Of a DNA stretch of 64,000 bases, positions 25,672-34,100 are shown in pieces. Source of the stretch: Aliamphritea ceti (GTDB lineage: Bacteria; Pseudomonadota; Gammaproteobacteria; Pseudomonadales; Balneatricaceae); the NCBI RefSeq assembly GCF_024347215.1, contig NZ_AP025282.1:2046001-2110000 (forward strand). The letters run 5' to 3'. The notes under the pieces were generated by a model. That model saw only the letters and a program-made list of their open reading frames with translations, searched no databases and had not been told where the DNA came from. Each line of letters opens with the position of its first letter. Position 1 is the stretch's first letter. The translations under genes and the position numbers were made by a program.

Positions 25672-26547
25672 ATGAGCGGGCAAGAAGTGATTCAGGCTGA
25701 CCCTGTGCGGCTGGAGGATATTGTTGACCTTGAGCGCTATCCTATTGATCAGTTGGATCATCCGGACACTCAGGCATTGTTGGCACATTGTCGGGCTGAG
25801 CTGAACGATATTGGCTGTGTAGTTATCCGTAATTTTGTTAAGCCTTCTTCGCTGCAGCGGATGGCTGCTGAAGCTAAGCGATTATTGCCGGAGACTTTTT
25901 GGTCGCAGGGAAGCCACAATCCGTATTTCACACCGGATGATCAAGGCCTGCCAGCGGAACATCCAAAACGTTTTTTTGAACGCCGTGAGAGTGGTTACAT
26001 TAATTCAGATGTGCTGGAAGCTACGTCGGATTTACGTGAAATATATGAAGATCCTAAAATGCTGCGTTTTGTGGGCGAGTGTCTGAATATCTGGCCGTTG
26101 TATTGTTGGGCAGATCCATTAGGGCGTAATCCTTATTCTGTAATGGATTCCGGGCATTACTTCCCATGGCATTTTGATGGCAATGAATTCACTGTGAGTA
26201 TTCTGGTACAGGAGTCAGAAAGTGGTGGTTGTTTCGAGTTCGCCCCGGATATCCGTAACCCGGAAGATGAATGTTTTGATGATGTAAAAGAAGTGTTGGA
26301 AGGTGGGCGAGATAAGGTGCATCAGTTGCAGTTGCGCCCGGGAGATTTACAGTTATTTAAAGGACGTTTCTCAATGCACCGTGTCACCCGTATAGAAGGA
26401 GATACGATGCGTATTATCGCCTTACCGACTTATTCAACTGATCCTCACACTGTAAACCGGCCTAAGCATTCAGAGCATTTGTATGGACGTGCTATGCCGA
26501 TTCACTATGAGCGGGAGAATATGCGAGTGGATACCCTGGCGGATTAA
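25672..26547 (+). CDS. Fe(II)/2-oxoglutarate oxygenase of the HalD/BesD-related group
   Basis: A 291-residue protein resembling the group often annotated as HalD/BesD-like, which acts on free amino acids or small amines in studied members. The facial triad is visible as H167 and D169 in PWHFDGNEF and H236 in SMHRVTR, with R247 as the probable 2-oxoglutarate ligand. True halogenases of this group replace the aspartate with a small residue to make room for chloride. Here it is present, so a hydroxylase or other oxygenase is predicted. It follows an AGACACGGAG-type ribosome-binding site. The substrate is unknown. Confidence 0.78.
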   Translation: MSGQEVIQADPVRLEDIVDLERYPIDQLDHPDTQALLAHCRAELNDIGCVVIRNFVKPSSLQRMAAEAKRLLPETFWSQGSHNPYFTPDDQGLPAEHPKRFFERRESGYINSDVLEATSDLREIYEDPKMLRFVGECLNIWPLYCWADPLGRNPYSVMDSGHYFPWHFDGNEFTVSILVQESESGGCFEFAPDIRNPEDECFDDVKEVLEGGRDKVHQLQLRPGDLQLFKGRFSMHRVTRIEGDTMRIIALPTYSTDPHTVNRPKHSEHLYGRAMPIHYERENMRVDTLAD

Positions 26548-26593
26548 CAAGATTACTTCCGGCTGACTGAAGGTGCTTTTCAGCTAAAAAATC

Positions 26594-28270
26594 TTAGCTG
26601 GTAGTGATGTTTTGTATACGTTCAATAATCGCCAATAAGCCATTGCCTCTGGAAGGGCTTAGATGCTTCATCAGCTGCAGGCGTTGCAGATAATCAGGGA
26701 TATCAAAAGTCTGTATTTCTGCAGCGGTTTTGCCATTAAGGGCGGCCAGTAGCAGTGCGATAAGTCCGCGAATCACCCGGGCATCGGCATCAGCACTGAA
26801 CCAGTACCGTCCATCCTTATCTAGTTGGAACTCCAGCCAGGCCTGGCTTTCACAGCCTTTTACCAGATGTTCACTGGTTTTACTTTTACTGGTCATATGT
26901 GGCAGCTGCTTTCCGAGCTGCATTATTTCCCGGTAACGGTCATTCCAGCTGTGCAGAGGCTCAAGTTTGGCAAGTATTACTTTGGCGTCAATGTCTTTAC
27001 CGAATGGATTGTCGGTAAAAGCTTTGTCGCTACTGACAGTTTCTGCGACAGGAAAGAAGCCGCTGGATGTCAATTGATGAAGAGCATTGGCAAAGCGTTC
27101 GACATCATCCAGGGTGTTGTAAGCGGCAAAAGAGGCGCGAATCGTCCCAGGCAGTCCCAGTTTTTTCATCAGCGGCATGGCACAGTGGTGTCCGGTACGA
27201 ACGGCAATCCCATGCTGGTCAAGAATTAACCCTACATCCTGCTGATGATGGCTGGTCAGCTGGAATGAAAGAATCGCAGCGTTTGCCGTTGGTGTGCCTA
27301 TTCGGTTAAAGCCTTTGATTTGCTGGCAGGCTTTTATAGCATGCTGCAGAAGTGCTTGCTCATGGCTGGCAATTGCGCGACGGTCTAAGTTGTTGAGCCA
27401 GTTGATTGCAGTCATTAGCCCAATGGCGCCGGAGATGTTGGGCGTGCCTGCTTCAAACTTGAAAGGCAGGTCATTGTATTCAGTGTGTTCAAAGCTGACA
27501 CTACGGATCATTTCGCCACCACCTTGCCAGGGCGGCATTGCTTCGAGCAATGCCTGGCGGCCGTACAGCACGCCAATACCTGTGGGACCGTACATCTTAT
27601 GGCTGGAAAATACGTAGAAATCACATCCTAGCCGCTGTACATCTACCTGCAAATGCGCGACGGCCTGAGCACCATCAACAATTACTGTTGCGCCGGCAGC
27701 TTTTGCCTGCCGAATCATAGCTGCCAGTGGATTTACTGTGCCCAGTGCATTGGAAACATGGGTTAGCGCAACGATTTTGGTTTTGTCAGAAAGCAGATTA
27801 CCGAACGCTTGTTGATCAAGGTCACCGTTGCTAAGTATGGGAACTACTTTAATGATGGCGCCGGTTCGCTGTGCAAGCATTTGCCAGGGCACAATGTTTG
27901 CGTGATGTTCCAGTTCTGTCAGTAAAATTTCATCGTGCTTTTGTAGCTGATCTGTCAGACATTGGGCGATGAGGTTGATGCTTTCTGTGGTGCCGCGGGT
28001 CCAGATGATTTCTTTAACACTGGCGGCGTTTATAAAGGTCTGAACGCTTTTTCTGGCGGTTTCAAACTGCAGTGTTGCCCGCTCACTTAAGTGATGTGCA
28101 CCACGATGCACATTGGCATTGTCAGTTTGATAGAAATCCTGGACGGCCTTAATGACTGAGGCAGGCTTTTGAGTAGTGGCAGCGTTATCCAGATAAACCA
28201 GTTGCTGGTCGTGAATCTGCTGATCCAACAGTGGAAACTGCTGGCGAATGTCTGTCACTGAAAAACTCAA
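26594..28270 (-). CDS. Fused cysteine desulfurase (SufS/CsdA) and sulfur acceptor (SufE/CsdE)
   Basis: A 558-residue single chain. Residues 1-405 are a group-II PLP cysteine desulfurase: the PLP lysine is K225 in SSHKMYG, and the persulfide cysteine is C363 in RTGHHCAMP. After a short linker, residues about 425-555 are a complete SufE-type acceptor with its cysteine C473 in VKGCESQAW. Normally these are two proteins that form a complex. No sufBCD genes are near, so a CsdA-CsdE-like role is attractive, especially with tcdA close by, but a Suf role cannot be excluded. There is no partner overlap. Confidence 0.93.
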   Translation of the reverse strand: MSFSVTDIRQQFPLLDQQIHDQQLVYLDNAATTQKPASVIKAVQDFYQTDNANVHRGAHHLSERATLQFETARKSVQTFINAASVKEIIWTRGTTESINLIAQCLTDQLQKHDEILLTELEHHANIVPWQMLAQRTGAIIKVVPILSNGDLDQQAFGNLLSDKTKIVALTHVSNALGTVNPLAAMIRQAKAAGATVIVDGAQAVAHLQVDVQRLGCDFYVFSSHKMYGPTGIGVLYGRQALLEAMPPWQGGGEMIRSVSFEHTEYNDLPFKFEAGTPNISGAIGLMTAINWLNNLDRRAIASHEQALLQHAIKACQQIKGFNRIGTPTANAAILSFQLTSHHQQDVGLILDQHGIAVRTGHHCAMPLMKKLGLPGTIRASFAAYNTLDDVERFANALHQLTSSGFFPVAETVSSDKAFTDNPFGKDIDAKVILAKLEPLHSWNDRYREIMQLGKQLPHMTSKSKTSEHLVKGCESQAWLEFQLDKDGRYWFSADADARVIRGLIALLLAALNGKTAAEIQTFDIPDYLQRLQLMKHLSPSRGNGLLAIIERIQNITTS

Positions 28271-28371
28271 AATAATGACTCCGGAAAATACTGCTGGTCG
28301 CTAAGATGCGGGTTATTACGAAGAGCCGGTTAAGTCTGCAGACTCTTCATCTGCCAATCAGATTACTCAAA

Positions 28372-28776
28372 TTATTGAGTTTTCTGAGCCGCTAGTAGTT
28401 TTTTCAGTTTACTCTGCCAGCGAGTGAACATCATCGCTGCAGTGAACAGACTGGCTACCAGCAGAGTTTCGATTAATCCCAGTAAACTGTTAGGTCCGCT
28501 GGACATCGCAATTTGCACTGCGTGCATAAAATAGATGCTGACAAAAAAACACAACCAGATATGTCCGCGTAGGTTTCTTTTCATTATGACCGGATAAAAC
28601 AGGGCCAGTGGAATCACCTGAAATGCCCAGATAATGTAAGGATTAGCGGTAGGTGGTGGCGAAATTATCAGATACCAGGCCGTCAGAAACAGGATGAGCC
28701 CAAAGTAGCTGAGCAATGTGGCGGCACGGCTAATGTTAACCAGGCGTTGTAGTGTGGCTTGCATGGGAGGTTTCAT
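28372..28776 (-). CDS. DUF2069 integral membrane protein
   Basis: A 134-residue inner-membrane protein with four hydrophobic helices (about 20-40, 45-65, 70-92, 98-118) and a basic C-terminal tail. It matches DUF2069. Function is unknown. It follows wrbA with a nine-base gap and so belongs to the arsC-like/wrbA/DUF2069 unit, an order I recall from Pseudomonas. Confidence 0.87.
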   Translation of the reverse strand: MKPPMQATLQRLVNISRAATLLSYFGLILFLTAWYLIISPPPTANPYIIWAFQVIPLALFYPVIMKRNLRGHIWLCFFVSIYFMHAVQIAMSSGPNSLLGLIETLLVASLFTAAMMFTRWQSKLKKLLAAQKTQ

Positions 28777-28785
28777 CCAGTATGG

Positions 28786-29385
28786 TTAATTCGCTGTGAG
28801 CAGTTGTTTCGCCAGCCGACCAAGGCGCTTGCCCTGAGCCTGACACAGATTGCGTTCAGCATTGTCCAGGTCGCGACCGTCTTGACCGGCAACATGGGTT
28901 GCGCCGTAAGGTGTACCGCCCTGAGTTGTGCTGAGCAGATCTGATTCAGAATATGGAATACCGGCCATCAACATACCGTGGTGCATTAATGGCAACATCA
29001 TACTCAGTAAGGTGGTTTCCTGGCCGCCGTGTAAGCTTGCGGTTGAGCTGAAAACACAGGCTGGTTTGTCGATCAATGCACCGCTTAGCCATAGGCTGCT
29101 GGTACTGTCGATGAAGTACTTAAGGGGGGATGCCATGTTACCAAAGCGGGTAGGGCTACCGAGTGCCAGGCCGCTACAGTTTGCCAGCTCGGTTTCAGTA
29201 CAGTAGATATCCCCTTCGGCCGGGATGGTTGGTGCAGATTGTTCGCTGTTAGCGGATACTTCAGGAACCGTTCGTAGCAGGGCATCTATGCCACTGGCTT
29301 CGATACCCCTGGCAATTTGCTGCGCCATCGTGCGGGTAGCACCATGGCGGCTGTAGTAGAGAACCAATACGTATGGTGAACTCAC
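28786..29385 (-). CDS. wrbA: NAD(P)H:quinone oxidoreductase WrbA-like flavoprotein
   Basis: A 199-residue flavodoxin-like FMN protein that reduces quinones by two electrons, protecting against redox cycling. The FMN phosphate loop is VLYYSRHGATRTMA near the N-terminus, and the family pieces GSPTRFGNMASPLKYFIDST and PYGATHVAG follow. It starts with GTG directly after the arsC-like stop codon, so it is tightly coupled to that gene. Confidence 0.9.
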   Translation of the reverse strand: MSSPYVLVLYYSRHGATRTMAQQIARGIEASGIDALLRTVPEVSANSEQSAPTIPAEGDIYCTETELANCSGLALGSPTRFGNMASPLKYFIDSTSSLWLSGALIDKPACVFSSTASLHGGQETTLLSMMLPLMHHGMLMAGIPYSESDLLSTTQGGTPYGATHVAGQDGRDLDNAERNLCQAQGKRLGRLAKQLLTAN

Positions 29386-29733
29386 TTAGAGAATCTCCAG
29401 TACCGATTCCGGTGGCCGACCAATACGTGCCTGACCATCTTTGATAACGATAGGACGTTCAATCAGCTTCGGAAATTCAGCCATGAGTTCGATAATCTGG
29501 TCTTCGCTGAGGGTTTCATCTGCCAGATTATTATCAGCATATTCAGCTTCACCGGTACGTAGTAGTTCCCGGGCGCTAATACCGAGCTGCTCCAGTATGC
29601 TTTTGAGTTCCATTTCAGTTGGTGGATTTTCAAGATACAGACGAATATCAGGTGACACGCCATTTTCTTCCAGCAGGGCCAGAGTAGAGCGAGATTTAGA
29701 GCAACGTGGGTTGTGGTAGATTTCTGCAGACAT
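29386..29733 (-). CDS. ArsC-family thioredoxin-fold reductase (YfgD/glutaredoxin-dependent type)
   Basis: A 115-residue protein of the ArsC family with the catalytic cysteine in HNPRCSKSRSTL near the N-terminus and the later arginine region ERPIVIKDGQARIGRPPE. The family includes glutaredoxin-dependent arsenate reductases, but many members near wrbA do not sit with other arsenic genes. No arsB or arsR is here, so arsenate reduction is only possible. ATG at 29733 is the start, since the upstream extension does not match the family. Confidence 0.88.
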   Translation of the reverse strand: MSAEIYHNPRCSKSRSTLALLEENGVSPDIRLYLENPPTEMELKSILEQLGISARELLRTGEAEYADNNLADETLSEDQIIELMAEFPKLIERPIVIKDGQARIGRPPESVLEIL

Positions 29734-29928
29734 AGCACCATACCTTTTTAGATAGTGAGCAAACTGGCCGTTACTTTTGCAACGGCGCATTTATAATAAT
29801 GATGCGTCAGGCCTATGATACATATGTTTAAATAGGTGGCGCTGACAGGCCTTATTGTATACAGCTTAGCGTTGGGTCTAAAGCGTCTGAAGCTATGATT
29901 TAGCAGTTTTTAAGAGGGTGAACAGAAG

Positions 29929-31239
29929 ATGTCGGGCAGAAATATTTCTGATGAGCAGGGACCCATGGACAAGTTACGTGCTGGCGGTGCTTTTTTACGT
30001 TATTTATTCCGACAGTTTATAGAAAACAAAGGTGTGCTGAATGCTTCTGCACTGACGTACACCACTTTGTTTGCTGTGGTGCCTTTAATGACTGTTACCT
30101 ACGCGATGCTGGCGATAGTGTCGCCATTTCAGGGGGCAGGTGAAGAGTTGCAAAGCTGGATTTTTGATAATTTTGTGCCGGCAACCGGTAATGTTGTGCA
30201 GGAGTATCTGAACAGCTTTGCTGCACAGGCTAAGCAATTGACAGTAGTAGGTATAGTAATTCTGGTCGTTACTTCAATCATGATGATGAAGAATATTGAG
30301 GCGGCTTTTAACCGTATCTGGCGAGTCGGGGAGCCACGTAAAGGCTTATCCAGCTTTTTGCTTTACTGGGCAGTACTCAGTCTTGGGCCAATTTTGATTG
30401 GTGTGGGGTTGTTTGTGACGTCTTATGTGGCGTCTCTGTCATTATTCACCAGTGCGACTGAGCTGGTGGGTAAAGGGCGGTTACTATCTATGTTGCCAAT
30501 GTTGCTTTCTGCTGCAGCGTTTACTTTGTTATATGCAGCAGTTCCAAACTGTAAAGTACCGCTTAAAAATGCCCTGATCGGTGGCATTGTTGTTGCGCTT
30601 TTATTTGAAGCAGCCAAGCGTGGTTTTGCTTTCTTTGTGACTGAATCACCTTCTTATCAATTAATTTACGGCGCCTTTGCTGCGGTTCCGCTGTTTTTAG
30701 TGTGGATTTATATCAGCTGGATGATAATTTTGCTGGGAGCTGAGCTTACCCGTGCACTGAGTATTTATCGGCATGAACTGGATCCTGCTGAGCATTCCAG
30801 ACTGCATACTTTGATAGCTGTATTACACCGTTTATGGCAGGCTCAGCAGTGGGGCAAGTCACTGGATGAGCGAATTTTATTGCGTCAGGTGGAGGGTTTA
30901 GATCAGAGTCGTTGGGATGAATATGTGCGTTTACTAACGCCTGGTATTATTCGTCGCACTGATCAGGGGGAATATATTCTGGCGCGGGATTTGGGTAGCC
31001 TGACTCTGGACCAGTTACAGCAACGCTTGCCGTGGCCATTGCCGGATGCTGCAGAGGTGGCTGCTATGGAAGTTTGGCAACGCCGCCTGAATTCTCGCTT
31101 GAATGATGTAACAGAGCACCGTCAAGCATCGCTGGATATAAGTCTGGAAGTTTTGTTTGCTGAGCCTTCTGAAGACAAGACAGATATTGAATCTGCAGCT
31201 AAGCTGAAGACCCCGGGTGTGGGCGATGGCAGGGACTGA
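29929..31239 (+). CDS. YihY/BrkB (UPF0761) family inner-membrane protein
   Basis: A 436-residue protein. The N-terminal two-thirds carries six predicted membrane helices with the family pieces NASALTYTTLFAVVPLMTV, AFNRIWRV and YGAFAAVPLFLVWIYISW. A soluble C-terminal region of about 150 residues follows. It was once annotated as ribonuclease BN, which is now known to be wrong; the function is unknown. ATG at 29929 or at 29965 may be the true start. It is divergent from the arsC-like gene. Confidence 0.9.
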   Translation: MSGRNISDEQGPMDKLRAGGAFLRYLFRQFIENKGVLNASALTYTTLFAVVPLMTVTYAMLAIVSPFQGAGEELQSWIFDNFVPATGNVVQEYLNSFAAQAKQLTVVGIVILVVTSIMMMKNIEAAFNRIWRVGEPRKGLSSFLLYWAVLSLGPILIGVGLFVTSYVASLSLFTSATELVGKGRLLSMLPMLLSAAAFTLLYAAVPNCKVPLKNALIGGIVVALLFEAAKRGFAFFVTESPSYQLIYGAFAAVPLFLVWIYISWMIILLGAELTRALSIYRHELDPAEHSRLHTLIAVLHRLWQAQQWGKSLDERILLRQVEGLDQSRWDEYVRLLTPGIIRRTDQGEYILARDLGSLTLDQLQQRLPWPLPDAAEVAAMEVWQRRLNSRLNDVTEHRQASLDISLEVLFAEPSEDKTDIESAAKLKTPGVGDGRD

Positions 31240-31359
31240 ATAGTTTCAGTAGTGACTGTCTTTTGTATTTTAATATTTCTGCGCTTAATATCCACGGCAG
31301 CTAATATGGCTGTGATTAAACCCTCGCGTATCTGGCCGGTCTATTGTTAAGGAAGTTGT

Positions 31360-31812
31360 ATGGCACGCACGACGAATTATGTTCTCGAGAATGATGACCT
31401 GTCTTTTGCCAGGGACTTTATCCGTAAGCAGATTTCCCAGTCAGGAGGGCTGAATGATGCTCAGCTGGTGGGCGCGGCAGATGAAATGGATACTGTCTTG
31501 CAGCGACAGGAAGTGCGCTTACTGAGTAAAGATGAAACGGTTGAGGTATTTGCCCGTAATCTTCAGTGTTTTGATTTGCACCCAGTATTTCACGGAGTAA
31601 TGGGTAAGCTGCGCAATGCCCTGCGGGTGCGTAATTACAGACGCCGCAATGGTTCACGTAAGGCGTCGCAGAAAACCATTACTATTAGTCACGAAGCCTG
31701 GGCTGTGCTGAAAACTATGGTTAAAAACAGTGATGCCAGTAATTTATCTGAAGCAATTCTGAAGCTTGAAATTCCTGCTGATGTGATTGACAGCATCAGC
31801 AGAAAGTCCTGA
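31360..31812 (+). CDS. MatP-like ribbon-helix-helix protein (putative)
   Basis: A 150-residue basic protein with no signal or membrane segment. I noticed a pattern like MatP, the protein that organises the chromosome terminus in enterobacteria and vibrios. A basic stretch (LRNALRVRNYRRRNGSRKA, about residues 85-103) is followed by a beta strand and two helices (KTITISHEAWAVLKTMV then NLSEAILKLE). This parallels the MatP RARRKRH-, KKSIDLEF- and LSETIVQL-type order, with the same total length. The remaining sequence is not obviously alike. ATG is preceded by AAGGAAG. Treat as a DNA-binding candidate. Confidence 0.5.
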   Translation: MARTTNYVLENDDLSFARDFIRKQISQSGGLNDAQLVGAADEMDTVLQRQEVRLLSKDETVEVFARNLQCFDLHPVFHGVMGKLRNALRVRNYRRRNGSRKASQKTITISHEAWAVLKTMVKNSDASNLSEAILKLEIPADVIDSISRKS

Positions 31813-31851
31813 GTATCTGAACGGTTACAGATAATTATTTTAGATCAGCAC

Positions 31852-32856
31852 TTATGTTGGGCTAATTAAACTGTCTATTTTCGCTAAATGGCGGGCTTGC
31901 TGTTCTCCAGGTAAAAAGCTGGCTGTAATGCTGTTAATTGCCAGTTGTCTGAGCTGTGCGTCTGTCATGTTTAATGCGTCAGCCAGGGCCTGATAATTGG
32001 CATTCACATAGCCGCCAAAGTAAGCCGGGTCGTCTGAGTTTACTGTTACCCTTACGCCTTTATCTAACAGCTGAAGAATATTATGCTCCGACATATCGGC
32101 AAATACTTTTAGCTTAGTATTAGAAAGCGGGCATACTGTCAGTGGTGTACGGTGCTGCACCAGATAACTTACCAGTTGTGGATCCTGTGTTGCCGCGACG
32201 CCATGATCTATACGGCAGACGTTTAGCAGGCTGATGGCATTCCAGATGTTGTCTGCAGGGCCTTCTTCACCTGCATGGGCAACCGTTCTCAGGCCTGCTT
32301 CGCGGGCAGCAGCAAATACCCGTTCAAATTTTTCCGGTGGGTGTCCCAGTTCCGAACTGTCTAAGCCGACGGCAATAAAGTGCTCTTTGTAAGGCAGTGC
32401 ATCCCGTAAGGTGCTGAAAGCCTCTTCTTCGCTCAGGTGGCGCAGAAAGGACAGTATCAGGTAGCTACTGATGCCGAGTTGTAGTTCACCATCTTTGAGA
32501 GCGCGAGTGATACCCTTAATCACTGTGCCGATGTCAATTCCGCGCTCGGTGTGTGTTTGCGGATCAAAGAAGGGTTCAGTATGTACGACACCATCAGCCT
32601 GGCAGCGTAGCAAATAGGCCCAGGTCAGATCGTAAAAGTCTGCTTCAGTGCGTAAAACATCTGCAGCTTGATAATAGATATCTAAAAAGTCCTGTAGATT
32701 GCTGAATTCGTAAGCTGCACGTATTTCTTCGACAGACTTGAAGGGCAGTTCTATCTGGTTTCGCTTGGCCAATTCGAACATCAGCTCAGGCTCAAGGCTG
32801 CCTTCAAGGTGGAGGTGTAATTCTGCTTTCGGGATGGCGTTGATTAGTTGCTGCAT
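31852..32856 (-). CDS. Adenine deaminase (adenosine-deaminase fold)
   Basis: A 334-residue zinc amidohydrolase. Metal ligands are visible as H14 and H16 in ELHLHLEGS, then the histidine of VAHAGEEGP and the aspartate of VNSDDPAYFGG. Compared with true adenosine deaminases, this subgroup has FFDPQTHTERG and ends its active-site motif with AYFGGYVNANY. I recall this pattern from bacterial enzymes shown to deaminate adenine to hypoxanthine. Its location beside a purine transport and Gpt cluster agrees with base salvage. Adenosine deaminase is the alternative. Confidence 0.85.
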   Translation of the reverse strand: MQQLINAIPKAELHLHLEGSLEPELMFELAKRNQIELPFKSVEEIRAAYEFSNLQDFLDIYYQAADVLRTEADFYDLTWAYLLRCQADGVVHTEPFFDPQTHTERGIDIGTVIKGITRALKDGELQLGISSYLILSFLRHLSEEEAFSTLRDALPYKEHFIAVGLDSSELGHPPEKFERVFAAAREAGLRTVAHAGEEGPADNIWNAISLLNVCRIDHGVAATQDPQLVSYLVQHRTPLTVCPLSNTKLKVFADMSEHNILQLLDKGVRVTVNSDDPAYFGGYVNANYQALADALNMTDAQLRQLAINSITASFLPGEQQARHLAKIDSLISPT

Positions 32857-32950
32857 CTGATCTCCTTCCGGCTGTGTTTTCGATGTTATTTACTAACAGG
32901 GTTTGAAATGTTGCGGGCAGTTTAGGTACAGAGTTTTTTGTTGGTGGTTT

Positions 32951-32998
32951 TTTATAGAGTTCTTTGTTTATAGAGCTCTTTGCTTATAGGTTTCTTTA
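32951..32998. repeat. Three tandem copies of a 16-base unit upstream of adenine deaminase
   Basis: TTTATAGAGTTCTTTG, TTTATAGAGCTCTTTG and a diverged CTTATAGGTTTCTTTA follow one another without gaps, about 95 bases upstream of the deaminase start codon. They may be regulator-binding iterons or slippage products. Confidence 0.6.
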
Positions 32999-33060
32999 TA
33001 CTTAGCCCGTTTCGTTAACATCTTTTAACGGTATTTCCCTGATGTTTTAGAAACTATAGC

Positions 33061-33085
33061 AGGCCAGCCTAATCAAGGCTGGCCT
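33061..33085 (-). terminator. Hairpin after the isopenicillin-N-synthase-like gene
   Basis: AGGCCAGCCT-AATCA-AGGCTGGCCT is a perfect 10-bp stem, 26 bases past the stop codon. On the minus strand it is followed by a mixed, not T-rich, sequence, so it is a stable 3' end structure or a weak intrinsic terminator. Confidence 0.55.
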
Positions 33086-33110
33086 GAATTAGATATTATG
33101 GTATCTGGTT

Positions 33111-34073
33111 TTATTCAAACTTCTCACGATATTCATAAGTAGCTGCAAAGCGGGACAGCAGATAATCGCCAGCTGTTATCTCTGGGTATTTAGCCGGGCT
33201 ATCAGTGTCGTAACAGCCTTCAAGTGCGTTGATTGAAGTGTCGAAATTTGGCTCAACAAAAAATGGCATGGAGTAACGTTCCTGCCCGCTGGGATTAATA
33301 ACTCTGTGCGGTGTTGAGGTATAGCGATCGTTGCTCCAGCGAGCCATCATGTCGCCAATGTTAATCACAAAGCTGCCTTCAACGGGTGTTGCATCTAGCC
33401 ATTCCCCCCGGCGGTTTTTAACTTGCAGCCCGCCTACCTGATCCTGATGTAAAATAGTGATGCAGCCATAATCAGTATGCGCGCCGGCGCCGATCTGTTC
33501 GGAATCTGACTTGAACGCTATTTCCGGATAATGAATAAACCGAAGTACGCTAATCGGTGCAGTGAATTTGTCGGCAAAAAAATCTGGATCAATTTTCAAA
33601 GCGACGGCCAGGCCCCGTAAAATCGTTTTACCTAACTCGATCATGTCCCAGTAATGGGTTTCCATGATTTCCTGGAATCCAGCTATATCGGGATATTGAT
33701 TTGGCCCGTGCAGTGGCTTTTGAGCGATAACATCAGGATGCTCTTCCGGCAGGTTGCGACCCATATCAAAAGTTTCTTTGAAATCCCCGGGACGTTCCGG
33801 GTCAAGTTGCTCAGTACCAAAACTGCCATAACCGCGATGATGACGGGTACAGGTGATATCTATACGCAGTTTTTCTTCATGAGGCAGGGCGAAAAATGTT
33901 TCGCTTAACTGACGCAGTTCAGCTATTCGTTCAGTGCTGATGTTATGGCCAGTGATATAGAAAAAACCACTATTCTGGCAGGCGGCGTCAATTTCTGTGG
34001 CAACATCCTGCCAGTCAGCGGAGTTCAACGAGTAAAGTGGGGATATATCAATTTTGGGAATATAGGGTGTCAT
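33111..34073 (-). CDS. Isopenicillin-N-synthase-family Fe(II)/2-oxoglutarate dioxygenase
   Basis: A 320-residue cytosolic oxygenase of the IPNS/flavonoid-type family. The N-terminal region contains GFFYITGHNI, and the jelly-roll holds the iron triad H199 and D201 in HTDYGCITIL and H256 in STPHRVIN. The co-substrate motif RxS (R266, S268 in ERYSMPFF) suggests 2-oxoglutarate use. ATG at 34073 is chosen because AGGAGG is eight bases upstream. The gene sits between the BMP-type binding protein and adenine deaminase, so a purine or purine-derived substrate is a fair guess, but nothing in the sequence proves it. Confidence 0.88.
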   Translation of the reverse strand: MTPYIPKIDISPLYSLNSADWQDVATEIDAACQNSGFFYITGHNISTERIAELRQLSETFFALPHEEKLRIDITCTRHHRGYGSFGTEQLDPERPGDFKETFDMGRNLPEEHPDVIAQKPLHGPNQYPDIAGFQEIMETHYWDMIELGKTILRGLAVALKIDPDFFADKFTAPISVLRFIHYPEIAFKSDSEQIGAGAHTDYGCITILHQDQVGGLQVKNRRGEWLDATPVEGSFVINIGDMMARWSNDRYTSTPHRVINPSGQERYSMPFFVEPNFDTSINALEGCYDTDSPAKYPEITAGDYLLSRFAATYEYREKFE

Positions 34074-34100
34074 ATAACACACCTCCTGATTAAAAGAGTT

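Noticed and set aside
25672..26547. Annotation as a radical halogenase
   Set aside because: The iron-binding HxD is intact, whereas halogenases of this group lack the aspartate.
29386..29733. Arsenic resistance operon
   Set aside because: Only an ArsC-family protein is present; no arsR, arsB or acr3 is near, and the wrbA linkage is a housekeeping context.
29929..31239. Ribonuclease BN function for the YihY-type protein
   Set aside because: That old assignment is known to be wrong; the protein is an integral membrane protein of unknown function.
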